Assembly: GCA_025094145.1 (NCBI GenBank)
Contig: JALLLS010000048.1
Coordinates: forward strand, 124,001 to 188,000
DNA length: 64,000 nucleotides
Direction of reading: 5' to 3'
Origin: Spinellus fusiger
Taxonomy: Eukaryota > Mucoromycota > Mucoromycetes > Mucorales > Phycomycetaceae
Under the pieces are notes generated by a model. It did no database searches and was not told the origin of the DNA. It saw only the letters and a list, made by a program, of their open reading frames with translations. Positions 11,351-22,400 of the stretch are shown here, in pieces. Every line of letters begins with the position of its first letter. The stretch's first letter is position 1. A program made the position numbers and the translations under genes.

Positions 11351-14300
11351 TTAGTCTCGAGTAAACGTGGCTCGATCAATGGCTTGCAGCAGTATTAACA
11401 AACTGGGCCAAAGATCTCGCCATTTAACAAAAGACTTAACCGTGCGCGGCAGAAGATTTAGACAATAGTCAATTGGATGAACATCTTGTGGTGGTGCAGG
11501 AACTAGGAAGAACAAGAACGTGGAGCGTTCATGGTCAACGAATGTGCAAGTGAGAAAGTGGTCCCGATTGGCAGATGGGTGGCCACATTGGCAAGGAACT
11601 GAAGGTGTTGGTGGTAACCAACCAATCCTCCATTTTAGTAGACGATGTCTTTCTTTGCGCGTGCACGGTAGTAGAAGAATTGGATCCCAAACAGGTCTAC
11701 ATAGTCCACGGGCTACCGTCACCAGCGGATTCTTGCCACGTACTAGACTAGTAATTTCACTTTGAAGACGTTCAAGATAAGCTACTTTTAATGGATATTT
11801 AGGAGGGTTGTGAGCCCGTCCTATTCTTTGAGCATTTTGCCAGAGTACATTGCCACGTAGCTTAATCCATCTGGCTTTACTCTGGGGTGCTTCAAGCTGC
11901 GGGACAAGGCACCAGAGGAGGGTGTCTTCAGGAAGGGTAGCTGCGCGCTCAACAAATTTGGCTTGCAGATAAAGAAAACAAGAGTATATGTTAGGGAGGG
12001 CAGCTAATTGGGCAATCTGGATCGTTCCAAACCTAGCAGTAGCAGATCTAGCAAGACAAAGTCTCAGACAAGCAGACTGACAGATTTGTAGCGGGCGAAT
12101 GCCTAGTCTATTGACATTACAAATAGCCAACCCATACTCAAGGATAGGCCGAACAAAAACAGTATACGCTCTTAGGGCTGCTGTAATCCCAAAGCCATAC
12201 ATGTTTACACCCATTCCTCTCAGCTTTTGCATTACTGCAATTGCCTTGACTTGTGAGTGTGAGAAAAGTGCGTCTTGGTTAATACCTTGACGTGAAAAGG
12301 GGATACCAAGGTACTTGAAAGTATCACAGGTTGGAAGCTCGTTGCCATAGAGGTAAAACAGCACATTGGCCGGGGCATTGAGTACTTCACATTTGGAGGG
12401 ACTCCATTTGTAACCAAGGAGGGTCGAGTGAATTTCGGCAAGTGCCAGCATTCGATGTATATCTTCTGGGCAGCCCATAAGAGCCACATCATCAGCATAC
12501 AACAAACAATTCACAGGAGCCCAAGTAACAGTGACATGAGACGGACTGTAAGAGGAATCTGACAACTCAGAAGAGTCATCCGAAACTGTAGAAGTAGGAA
12601 AAGGATTGTGAAGGGAATTCTGTAACTCGTCAAGCAATGCGTGAACAGTTGCCTGTGGGGAAGCAAAAGAGAAAGGATTTCGAGCACAGAGATTAATGGA
12701 CCGTCCCATGGTAGGTGGGTGCATACCAACCAGTATTGGGGATACCGAAGCAAACCTCAAGAAACGTGGAAGAGTATCAATGAAAATAGAATAAAGAAAT
12801 GGAGAAAGAATACTACCCTGTAAGACTCCTCGTTTAGGTGCAATGTCCCGGGATGCTACATTTTTCAGAATCACATTCACCACAATGTCATCAAACAAAT
12901 TCTGTAGTAGCAAGAGCAACGGCTGAGACACGAAGGGCATCAGCGACTCCCATATGACAGAGCGTTCCACACTATCATATGCAGCTTTAATATCTAGGAA
13001 GACGACGACTGGAGGTTTTGGATCTTGCTCTCCTGATCCTTGGGCAGCGTACAACCCCATAAGTTCGTGGAGACAGAGGGCCTGGTCTAGAGTTCCACGA
13101 CGAGCGCGAAATCCACCTTGAGCCATGTCCAATGCAGGCATGGTCGAAAGGAGCTCCCCAGCTATACATCTTTCTAAGAGCTTACGAAACACCGATGTCA
13201 AGCTAATAGGCCGATAGTTACTAGGGTCATCCTGCTCTCCTTTGTTTTTGTAAATAGGTACCACCTGTGCTGTTCTCCAGGCCACAGGCGTCCACGACCA
13301 TCTCCAACACAATGTGAAGATCTGATGTAACAGAGGCACTAGCACTCGAACTAGGGGTTTGAGCATTTCTGCTCTAATATGATCAATACCTGGTGCTTTT
13401 CGATTTGGCATCTTTCAAATAGCAGAGTGAATAAAGTCTACGTCCCATGGGACTGGATTGTCTTGGAGAGTAAACTCCTGACGCTCCTGTCTTTCCGTAG
13501 ATCCGCCAAACACACTCTCTAGGTGGTCAATCATGCAATTGGCAGCATGCCGAGGGCCCTCTGGAGATGACAGAGAAATTGGCGAACGTCTCCGCAGCCT
13601 CATTCCTTTCACAGCACTTGTCATCTCTGTTAAGCCCTTACGGACTTTATCACAAAATACATGCCAGGTTTGTCGTTGTGCTTGCCTTATAGCCTTTTTC
13701 AAAGCTAAACACGCTTCCTCATACAAGCGGTGGGCTTCAATGCATTCAATATCATTGCCTACCCGTCGTCTAAAACGATAAAGTTCTTGACGACGGTCAG
13801 CTAACTGTTGTAGATCAGCATTCCAGTAGCTTTTCCAAGCTTTTGGATGGGATTGTGCGCGCCCTACGCTATCATCCAGGGCCTTGTAGATTGACTCATT
13901 GAGTCTCTCAGCAAAGTCCTCCATCTTAACAGAGCACAATGGGGTTTTGTCTTCCAATATTTTTTGGATCTCTCTTTGCAGTTCACCTGTGTTCTCTGCA
14001 AAACATGCTTGTACTGGTCACAGACTGTTTGTTTGTTTAAACGTTGCAGTCTCCAGAGGCGACGGACAGCTGTTTCTGTCATGAGCGGTGGCATGAGCAC
14101 CGGCTGAAAGGACAGCTCACACAAGTGGTGGTCTGAACCTAACGTCAGATCGTCCCTAATGTGCAAGCACACTTCGGAGAAGTTGTAGCTTCTTGACAGG
14201 AACAGGTCAATAATGCTAGCAAACCGACGACCATCTGCTAGAATTTGCTCATATGTAGGCAAGCCAAATGCCAACTCTGAGTTCCACAAGGTTAGATCCT

Positions 14301-14930
14301 GACGGCAGATCCAGTCTTCAAATCCCACATGTCTGTGTTTATGCCATGATCTCCAGTCAGGCGGCCTAAACGTGTATTCAGGTCACCAAGGACGAGTGTG
14401 AAGTCGTCTATGGGTAGTGAATTCAACCTTTCCGCAGCCTCACTAGACGACAGCCTCGGAGGTAGGTACAGACCATGGAGTGTATATGGGCCAATCCTAC
14501 AGGAGACCACAAAAGGATTAGTAATTGGTAAGGAATGTACATGGTAAGGAAAGTCAGGACGAATAAAGAACAAACTCCATCAAAACCTCGTCCAGCACCA
14601 CCATGGGCTGTAGCATAGTTGTGTATTTGTATCCAGGGGCACCTCAACATTTGCATGTCTTTGGTCAGGAAAGTCTCTGTCACTAAAAGTATATCAATAT
14701 CATTCTGCACACACACATTCAGAACGTTCACCAGTTTGGGCCTGATTCCACAAGCATTCAATAGACCAATCTTCAGTCTATTCATAATTCTTCTCAGTGG
14801 ATTTTTGGGCATCTCCCTCATCTTCTTCCATAGCTGAGCCTGATCCAAATCCTGGATGGCCTCTTCTTCAAGGGTGGCGGGGCGGCTGGCAACTGGGGTC
14901 TTGGCCTTGAGATCTGCCAAGAGCTTCTCA
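11351..14930 (-). pseudogene. LINE ORF2: endonuclease, reverse transcriptase, zinc knuckle; broken
   Basis: Polyprotein for target-primed reverse transcription. The AP-endonuclease part shows LLNACGIRPK, LLVTETFL, LGDLNTRLG and GSDHH. The reverse transcriptase (13,411-11,351, 686 codons open) shows NYRPISL, GGFRARRGT, FLDIKAAYDSV, GVLQGSILSPFLYS and LLYADDVALMG, the catalytic YADD. Near the end comes a CxC...HxxxxC knuckle (CQCGHPSANRDHFLTC). Lesions: frameshifts near 14,575, 14,320 and 13,985; an in-frame TGA at 13,415-13,417 just before MPNRKAPG; and a two-base deletion near 11,360 that cuts off about 60 residues still present in the 27,699 copy. Confidence 0.92.
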
Positions 14931-15740
14931 AAGGCAGTGGCAGAGAGGGGGGAGTGGCATTACCAGAGCCAAAGTGGCGAGCAATGCTGTACCCTAAGTG
15001 GGTGGGGGAACAAAGACAGGTGTTTGACACTCTCTGGTCAAAGAGTTCCTGGGCCTTTGCAGCCTTGGTACTGTTGGTTTCCCCTTGGAGCTTTGGGTCT
15101 GCAATGACTGCAGCGGACACAGGGTTGAAGTCCTTCACTGGACTGATCTTAAGCTTCTCGAGGTGCTCCTCAAGTTCCTTCTTGTAGCTGCTGTGGACCA
15201 GCAGTGCAACTGTTCCCCTTGCCAGGAAGTGGATGTCAATGATCGTGACTGTTGGATCTTCAATGATCCCAACATCTTGCGGACCTGGCCGTACTTAAGG
15301 TATTGGCGGCAAGGGACGTATACAAATTTGTATGCTGAGGGTCCAGTGGGCTCCTGCAAGGCACGTACTGCTTGTGCCTTAAGCACTGCTTTGGCCTTTG
15401 TAGGCTTCTTGGCCTGGGGGTTCTTCTTTGCCATGCTGGCGTAGGTGGTGGGTGTGGGTGTGGGTGTGGGTGTGGGTTTGGGTGTGGAGGTTGGGGCATG
15501 CTTTGAAGCAGCAGTCGAGTTGTCCTGCTTGGCAGGGGTGGCAGGGGTGGCAGTGGTGGTGGTGTTGGTGGTGCTGGTAGTGGCCTGAGCCTGGAGGGAT
15601 GCAATCATTGCATCCTTGGCCTTCAATTGGGCCTCCAATTCCTGGATACGGAGTCCAAAGATCTCCATCTGTTTTTGGATTGCCGCCATCATCTGCAGCA
15701 TTTGTTGGGCGTGGGTGTCGGCCTTTTCCACCTCGGACAT
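14820..15740 (-). pseudogene. LINE ORF1 (coiled-coil nucleocapsid-like protein), frameshifted
   Basis: Starts at an ATG at 15,740. Residues 1-50 are heptad-like (VEKADTHAQQMLQMMAAIQK...), fitting a trimerising coiled coil. A T/A/P-rich linker with a TPTPTPT run and a basic AKKNPQAKKPTKAKA patch follow. Near 15,262 the frame shifts: the plausible continuation DPTVTIIDIHFLARGTVAL...ELEEHLEKLKIS lies in another frame and runs to about 14,930, where it meets ORF2. Role by analogy: RNA-binding chaperone of the LINE particle. No RRM or CCHC motif was recognised. Confidence 0.75.
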
Positions 15741-16004
15741 TTTGTTCTCCTCGTTGGTTCTTGCTCGGGTGCGTTTGGCAAGCAGTTTTTCTTTTCTGCT
15801 TTTAGGGACGTCGTAGGTGGTGGGGACGTCGGTAAGGCCAAACTCGAAGGGTTTGGCGGGTGGTGCTGAGGTGGGGTCCGTGGTTAATGGATCCAGTGTG
15901 ATATAGGTGGCGGGGGGTGTTGGTGTTGACGGATGGGTGATTGTAATGTTTGCTGTAGATTTTATTATAACTCTTTGGGGTAATATTTATTACGCGAAAG
16001 AGCC

Positions 16005-16022
16005 TTGTGACTGTAATACAGT
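16005..16022. repeat. Target-site duplication of LINE L1 (right copy)
   Basis: Identical 18 bp to 10,778-10,795. It marks the 5' junction of the LINE. Confidence 0.92.
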
Positions 16023-16195
16023 ATCAGGCAAAAAAATAATAATTTATTTCATTTTCCGATAGGATTCTTGTTTAGGGAAATACTTATTCTTTATAATAAA
16101 AACACACATTAAATACACAGTAGAGACTTGAAAATTGGATGAAGTATAAAGAAGGCCAACAGGATAATATATACAAGTTTATTGGGCGAAAACCC

Positions 16196-17664
16196 TTAGT
16201 ATTTGGTGTTTCCACCCTTGGCCTCAATGACAGCCCTACATCTCCGATGTATGCTGTTAATGAGGTTGTTGGTAATCTCTTTGGGAATCTTGTCCCATTC
16301 CTGGACCAGGAGAGCCTTCAGATCCTGGAGGATGCTTGCTGGGGTCATCTTCTTCCGAACTGCTCTGTCAAGTTTCTCCCAAAGTTGCTCAATTGGGTTC
16401 AGGTCAGGGCTTTGAGAGGGCCACCCCTCCATCGTGACTATGCCTCTCTCATCCTTCCATTTCCTAGTCTCCCTACTAGTATGGCAACTGACATTGTCTT
16501 CTTGAAGAACATAGCATACCACTGGATTCAGTGCCAAAAGACGAACCAGCTCAGGATAATAGGCCGTTTCTAAAATACTGGTGTATTTGGCACTATTGAT
16601 GGATCTCTTCACCACAGCAAGTCTGCCGACACCTTCACCAGAAAAGGAACCCCACACCATCACTCCACCACCACCAAACTTCATTGTTGGCTTCACATTC
16701 TTTGGGAGTAGCCCCTTCTTCTTGTGCACTACTCTGGTACAGCTGCTGTTACTCATTAGCTGTAATGACTAGTTTGTTCTTGGCAAATTATGAAAGTAAT
16801 TTGGGCATCACCAATAGTTTTGTCCCAGACGAACTCATTATTCTGCCATTAGTCCCAAACACTACAAGTCTCTCTTTTCCCGCTCATATCTTTGTTCTTG
16901 GCTTTCGTTATAATCATTAGATTGTTTATTAAATAATATATAATTAGATCGCAGTATAGAACACTCTCGTATAAATACTCGATGAATTATTAAAATAAAA
17001 CGATATCCTGATATCTGTTCCCTACCTGTACTCTGTCCTTGTCTTCTCTTATCTCTTACCTTTGTTCTCTTCTTGTTCTCCCTACCTGTCCCCGAAGCAC
17101 AACACCTAGTATCTCTGCTTCTTTCCCTGCCTTGACCCTGATCCTTACATTAGCTAGAACTTCGATTCATAGGACCAGATGATTGTCTTCCAGTCTTCTT
17201 CTGTCCAGTGAAGGTGGGTTTTAGCCCAAGCAATCCTCAAATTCTTGTGCTTATTGGTGAGGGAAGGTTTCTTAACCACTCTGAAAAAAAAGACATCCCA
17301 AGCTTCTTTATCATTTTCTTGAAGGTATTCTTGGACACTTGGGTGGTCATCTGCTTGCGAAACTAATTCATTGTCTGGAAAGAATCCCTTGTCACTTCGC
17401 GTTCAACCTCTCTCTTCTCACTCTCATTAAGAATAAGCTTGCGACCAGTACTTCTTTTGGCCTTGAAGCATCCAGTCTCCTTGTATCTCTTTAAGATACG
17501 AAAAATGGGCTGTTAACTAACTCCAAACCTAGTAGAAATGGCAGACCGACTGGTCCCATTTATAGTGACCTCATGAGCAATAAGACAGCGGTTGAAGTCA
17601 TCGATATTTTTCTGTTTCTAAAAGTTTTTTATTGTGTTCAGTGTTGTGATATGAGGTAGACATT
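16196..17664 (-). pseudogene. Tc1/mariner transposase, family A2, split by LTR insertion
   Basis: The C-terminal 185 codons (16,756-16,196) are open: GLLPKN, GGGGVMVWGSFSGEGVG, VLQEDNVSCHTS, QSPDLNPIEQLWEKL, ending at ...GGNTKY. The N-terminal half runs from an ATG near 17,664 to 17,150 with stops and frameshifts. At the junction the first catalytic Asp is lost (WSYES where A1 has WSDES) and a CAG has become TAG. Dead even without the LTR. Confidence 0.88.
16761..17149 (+). mobile_element. Solo LTR, 389 bp, inside A2
   Basis: Starts TGTAATGACT and ends GATCCTTACA, so it has TGTAA...TTACA inverted ends. It is flanked by the 5-bp target duplication TTAGC (16,756-16,760 and 17,150-17,154), as integrase of Ty1/Ty3-type elements produces. 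A TATA-like tataaatac (about 16,971) is followed by a CT-rich stretch. No internal retroelement sequence remains, so this is a solo LTR left by LTR-LTR recombination. A diverged relative lies at 18,212-18,508. The strand shown follows the TATA box. Confidence 0.88.
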
Positions 17665-17894
17665 ATAGTGAAAAAGCGATAAATAATGTTTTTTAAAATT
17701 AAGGGTAAAGTTATAGTCTGAATTTGAAATCTTCCTTTTTTTGAAAGCCACTGAATAATGAACTACCGCTATAGATGTTGAGAATAGTGATTAAGGCATT
17801 ATAATGTTCGTATAGGTCAAAATATCGAGTGTATGATTTAACTATGGTCTTCTTTGTTTAGGTATATTTATCTCATAAAAGATGTAATCGAGTT

Positions 17895-18060
17895 CGATAT
17901 AAAAAGAGAAATACGACGCCAATAAATGTTGAGATGTTTCACTCAATAAACCTGTATTTATTATTTTGTTGACCTTTTTATATTTTATCTAATTTTTAAG
18001 TCTATTACGTGTTTAATATATGTTTTTATGACAAGGAAGAAATATTTCCTAATACAGTAA
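17895..18060 (+). mobile_element. 3' fragment of a family A Tc1 element
   Basis: Bases from cactcaataaacc to atttcctaatac follow the A1 3' untranslated end (3,620-3,735): cccaataaac..., ccttctttatacttcatccaattt..., aagtctctactgtgtatttaatg... Diverged by many substitutions. No coding sequence is left. Confidence 0.6.
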
Positions 18061-18109
18061 CATGCTGGAATTTAAAAACTACCTAAGTTTTTGGGTTCTT
18101 ACTGTATGA

Positions 18110-19915
18110 AATAGCCAAGATAGTTCGAGATGGAGCCACTGTGGTTAACACTTTGGTTCTCTCCCAAGATAAAATCTATGATAAGTAAGTTCCTGATGAG
18201 AAGGATGTTCCTGTGACGACCTAATTTGAACACTCCTTATTTTACACCATTTTCCCCGCCATTAACATCACTCCTTTATTTCGCATCACTTCTATGTCAC
18301 TGATCATACACTCCTTTATTATTCGTATAGCATATTTCACTTAGTAATTGGATAGTACCATAGAAAAAAGCATATAAATACTTATCCAATTGTCATAATA
18401 AAATCGGTATTCTGATATCTGCTATCAGCATATACTATCTACTATATCTCGTCTTATTCGCACAACACTTAGTACCTTCTCCCTACCTGTTTCCAGTGGT
18501 CCCTTACAGTTCCCTCTTATTAGCTATGCCAACCTGTCTCCCTCGTCACTGTGGTGGTCTTAGTGTGTTGGATCCATTCACTCAACTGGTCTCCCTCCAG
18601 TTTCGTTGTCTTCTTCCACTCTTTCTTCCTGTCACCCAATATGATCCCCTTCCCATTCTATGGTTTCGTACCTATTTCTCTTATCATATGTCTCTTTCTT
18701 CTTCCTTTTATGCCCACGATTATCTATTTCTTTTTTTTCCTGCTTTTCGTTCTGCTTTACGTCTGCGCCATTTACATTAATTTAATATTCTTTTCTTGGC
18801 TTTTGACCGTCTTCACCTTCCACAATTGTGCAGTGACTTGTATACTGCTACATGTCTTCGCCTTCTTTTGTCATCCATATGGATATCCTCTACCACCGAC
18901 CCCACTTCAGCTAGGCCAGATCTCAAACGCCTTAAAGTTGCCGATGCTTACTACTATGACTTCCTCACCCAATACCTACAACGTCGTCCTCGGACAGATC
19001 ATCCTATGCGCCAATACCTCCTCTCTCATTTCTTCAGTAATTTGGAAAACCATCATATCATCCACCCTCCTTTATTTCTTCATGCCTGCACTCCCCATAT
19101 GAATTCACAGCCATCATATTCCGATACAGTGGATATTTCTTTTTCTCTACTCACAATACTTTTCTTCAACTCGCTCATTATGCACTCCTTCTCCTCACAA
19201 GTCTTTTGCTCAATATGCCATCCACTACCTATGCCAATTTCATCTGTTGCTGCATTGCTTCCATTCAACAAGTGGAAAGCTTTTTGGAAGGTAATTATGC
19301 CATATGCGGCAAGTAATGTCTGGTTTCGCCTGTTGCATGACAAACTCTTATCATCATTACTCTTTCACCACATCGTGCCCACCATTGCTCTGTCAACCTC
19401 ATGCTGCTTACGCTAACACCTTCGCCACAGTCTGGACCATTTCTTGGTGACTTGTCCAAGGGTATGGCTTGTCTAGATGACTGTGTTGCCATATTGGCTC
19501 AACATCTATACTCTCTCTTCTACAGCAGTCATCCAGCATTTACATTCCTTTTCTATCCCTCTCAATAGACCTTTGAATATTAGTCAAGTCTTTGGAGCGG
19601 TGCTATAGGCCATTTGACATGGATACTGGGCCAGCCACTTTCACAACTCTCCTTTCCTTTCCTCCACTGTCTATGAACGTGCTCAATCCCCCTTACCACT
19701 TTTATCCACGAAAACAAAGACATGTTATAGTCTAGTGTATATTTACCTTTATATCTTTTATTTTGTGTTTTCTTTTTTTTAGCTAGTTGTATTTTCTTTC
19801 TTTTTCTAATTTTCTAATTTTTTGTAAGTGATGTGTGTCCAATATGTTTTCCCAGTCAGACCTCTCAGTGCGATGTGTGACTGAGTAAAGACGCTAATAA
19901 AAAGTGTCATACAAA
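18110..19915 (+). mobile_element. LINE L2 remnant (3' half of ORF2 and 3' end), interrupted by a solo LTR
   Basis: Conceptual translation gives pieces typical of the C-terminal part of a second LINE type: RDGATVVNTLVLS, LPRHCGGLSVLDP, a block FWKVIMPYA...VWFRLLHDKL, and HFLVTCPRVW, with stops and shifts. The 3' end reads gagtaaagacgctaataaaaagtg and recurs at 35,905-36,625, 36,047-36,416 and about 40,145. A solo LTR (18,212-18,508) splits the block between ...VLSQDK and LPRHCGG. This family differs from the L1 LINE in its zinc-knuckle region and 3' end. Confidence 0.75.
18212..18508 (+). mobile_element. Solo LTR, 297 bp, inside LINE L2
   Basis: Starts TGTGACGACC and ends GTCCCTTACA, flanked by the 5-bp duplication GTTCC (18,207-18,211 and 18,509-18,513). 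It shares landmarks with the LTR at 16,761: tataaatac, aataaaatcggtattctgatatctg (aataaaacgatatcctgatatctg there) and cacaacacttagtacc. The two are members of related families, not recent copies. No internal domain remains. Confidence 0.85.
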
Positions 19916-19954
19916 AAAATCAAAAATAGTAATTCGGATCTTTTAAATTTTGGG

Positions 19955-21180
19955 ATATTTTTATACCGGAAAATAACATACATTATGTTTTTGTCATAAT
20001 ACTACTATTTTTATAATGGCTGTACCATCCAACACCAAAAAATATTCTATAGAACCCCTGAGATGCAGAGAATAGATATTCGCATAGAGATCAGCTCAGC
20101 TATTTTGCACAAAGTGCTGAACATGAACTTTATTCTAGCCGAGGCATATTGTATGTTCATCGTGCTTTCTACTACTGTAGTAAACACTAGGACTTCACTT
20201 CAATAAAACTAATCAAGTTGAACCTTTAACCAAGAGTGGCCCAAGAATAATTTTTGATGATAGAACCTTCTAACGGCTGAAAAGAACAGTTGTGAGTGAT
20301 TACCAACAAGCCAAAGAAACTATAGGGGCAGACATGGACATCAAGATCTTAGACAAGGCTTTAAATAAGTACTTTAATAAAATGCTCTTTCTTTCTTTCA
20401 GTCTGTTGGTGAAACTTTGTATTAGAAAGGAATGAATAAATGGTTTTAATTATAGTAGGCCCATGAGAACGTCAACTGGATCCATGAGCTATGCCAGGTA
20501 ATCAAAGTCATCAGGCAGTGTGGTACGGTATTTGAGCCCAAGAATGTCCTGGAAACAAAGAAGTCTGGAGTTATTGGAATGATGGTATGGGGCTATCTCA
20601 GTGGGGATGGTGTTGGGAGATGGATCGTAGTGGAGTACATAATAAACTCTGACAAGTACATCAATGTATTGGAAGATATCTACTGAGATGAACTCAAGTA
20701 CATCCTTCTCTTAAACCCTGGTGTCAGTCACCGCCTACAGGAGAACAATGCTAGACCCCATAAGATTAATAAAACTCAATCATAGAGTAGTTAATGGTAT
20801 AGGGATGGCTCTTTACTGGCCCTCACATAGTCCCGATCTCAATCCAACTGAGCATCTGTGATTCCACCTCAAAAAGATCATTAGGAAGGACAGAAGGGTG
20901 TATTCCACCAAGAGAATGTTGGGAGTTGCCATGATGCTGGAATGGGATAAGGCATCGAAGGAAGTGACAGACACCCTCATTGCCAAGATGAGGCGGGGGT
21001 GCTAGTAACTGATCGATGCCAAAGAATGACAGTGACTACAAAGCGACCTAGAGAGAGAAACCACTGTTATATAGTATAAACACCATTATTTTTATTCATT
21101 GAAAGTATTATGTCATTAGCTAATGAATTAATGAAGTTATATCACTATTAAGATAATGTTCATATAGAGAATATCCGGAT
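19955..21180 (+). mobile_element. Tc1/mariner remnant, family C copy 2 (C2)
   Basis: Degenerate transposase on the plus strand. Readable parts are SGPRIIFDDRT (about 20,240), MMVWGYLSGDGVG (about 20,580) and LQENNARPHK (about 20,740), then a stop-ridden C-terminus to about 21,030. The right end reads gaacattatctt-type sequence with ggatatt, and the left end (about 19,955) gggatatttttatacc, which may be the decayed inverted repeat. From 20,483 rightward it is nearly identical to C1. Left of that point the two differ strongly. Confidence 0.72.
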
Positions 21181-21185
21181 TTAAA

Positions 21186-22070
21186 AAAGAAAAATAAATC
21201 AACCTTTTGAGGGTTATATGAACAATCATATAAATAAGATATTTTATTTACTCACGTATTTCACTATGTTTAAATCTCTATTTCCTATAGGATATGCCTT
21301 AAAATAAGTAACAGAAAAAAGATGATCAAATCTCTTAAGAATACAATCATTGTCAAGATAGTTGCCTGCATAATGAGTGTACTCAATAGCCTATCACGCT
21401 TAAGTATTTTTATTGGATAGTGTTTAAACCATAGAAAGAAATAAATAAATTCAGAGGTGTTGAAACCCCTTAATACTTGCCTTATTCAACACTACCGAGG
21501 AAACCATCAAGCTTCCTTTAGATTGAAGAAAAATACTAGAGTTACATTTTATCTCATTTTACACGAGTGTATTACAGATAACACTAGCCAAGTTTAGATT
21601 AATGTTCACTTCGAATAGCATATTTCGAAAAGTAATAGAGCTAACCTTAAATTCTTATATATCTATTTGAAAAGACATTATTATCTCCAATAATATAAAT
21701 AAATAAAAAGACTTTCTTGGGTAATTTTTCATCGGCATTAAAATGATGAGTAAAATCATACTTTCATGTCAAAGGAGTTAGATTACTAAATCATAATCTA
21801 AAAAAATAGGAACAGAATGATCTGAAAAAAAAATTGTTCAAATGGAACTTATAAATAAGTGTAGGAGTAATGTGTTAATATTGCAGGTAAAATACATTCA
21901 GTGAAAGGCAGTATTGATTATCCTAGACATTAAAATATTGGGAAAGAAATACCTTTTTGATATAGCCTATATTTTTATTCTAAACCCGTAAATATATCAT
22001 GTTTTTCAAAAAGACAATTTCAAGTGGCATGATTTTAAATTGGGTTAGTATATGAAATAAAAAAGTAGTT
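21186..22070. other. AT-rich intergenic DNA
   Basis: No open frame or element end recognised. Base composition matches the rest of the AT-rich left part. Confidence 0.5.
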
Positions 22071-22079
22071 ATGGTCATG

Positions 22080-22400
22080 ATGAGAGATCGGCCCACCTAA
22101 AGCCTTAACCTAAACATAGTTTAGTTTGTTTAAGGTGTTCTGGACCTTGGGACTTAAAAGTAATAATTTAAAAGTACTCTAGGATTTTGTGAATGTCTTA
22201 ATGATGGAACAACAAAAAACGCCCATTGAGGCCACCAGAAAACTTAATTTCCAGCATGTAGAGGAGATTTAATAATATCATTGATACTAAAGATGGTAAT
22301 ACTAAGCACTGAGACTTTGAGCCTAATAATCTTACATTTGCTATTCTGCTACCATTATGTTTTTTTGAAGTTTGAAGTCCTTAATATTTGTTTTTTTCAA
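22080..22400 (+). mobile_element. Very decayed 3' part of a Tc1/mariner element
   Basis: Translation near 22,085-22,290 gives pieces such as MRDRPT..SLNLNIV and KTPIEATRKL, which line up with the catalytic-core C-terminus of family A (MEGWPSQSPDLNPIE ... IEAKGGNTKY). The following AT-rich stretch resembles a Tc1 3' untranslated end. It runs directly into the long inverted repeat at 22,392. Confidence 0.5.

Larger units (their letters stand above)
10796..16004 (-). mobile_element. Full-length non-LTR retrotransposon (LINE), copy L1-1
   Basis: A 5,209-bp LINE on the minus strand: about 264 bp of 5' leader, ORF1 (from 15,740), ORF2 with an AP-type endonuclease and reverse transcriptase (to 11,351), and a roughly 550-bp 3' region ending in an A-rich tail and tactttga. 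It is bounded by an exact 18-bp target-site duplication, so both ends are precise. Both ORFs are broken by frameshifts or stops, so this copy cannot move itself. Two 5'-truncated relatives lie at 27,699-29,018 and 29,097-29,695. The ORF order (coiled-coil ORF1, then APE-RT-zinc knuckle) fits fungal LINEs of the Tad/I group; I cannot assign a clade. Confidence 0.93.
16019..17753 (-). mobile_element. Tc1/mariner element, family A copy 2 (A2), interrupted by a solo LTR
   Basis: On the minus strand. The 3' terminus is CAGTATCAGGCAAAAAAATAAT at 16,019, preceded by TA, and matches the A1 right end almost base for base. The 5' terminus at about 17,753 reads CAGTGGCTTTCAAAAAAAGG, a different end sequence that recurs at the 3' end of copy A3 (26,480). 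A 389-bp solo LTR sits at 16,761-17,149. Without it the element is about 1.34 kb, the same size as A1. Confidence 0.88.

Noticed and set aside
13415..13417. RIP-like C-to-T mutation of repeats, suggested by CGA-to-TGA-type stops (also near 48,271)
   Set aside because: Only a few candidate sites can be judged by eye; the directly comparable copies (A, B families) show mixed changes and indels, so no mutational bias can be claimed without alignment.
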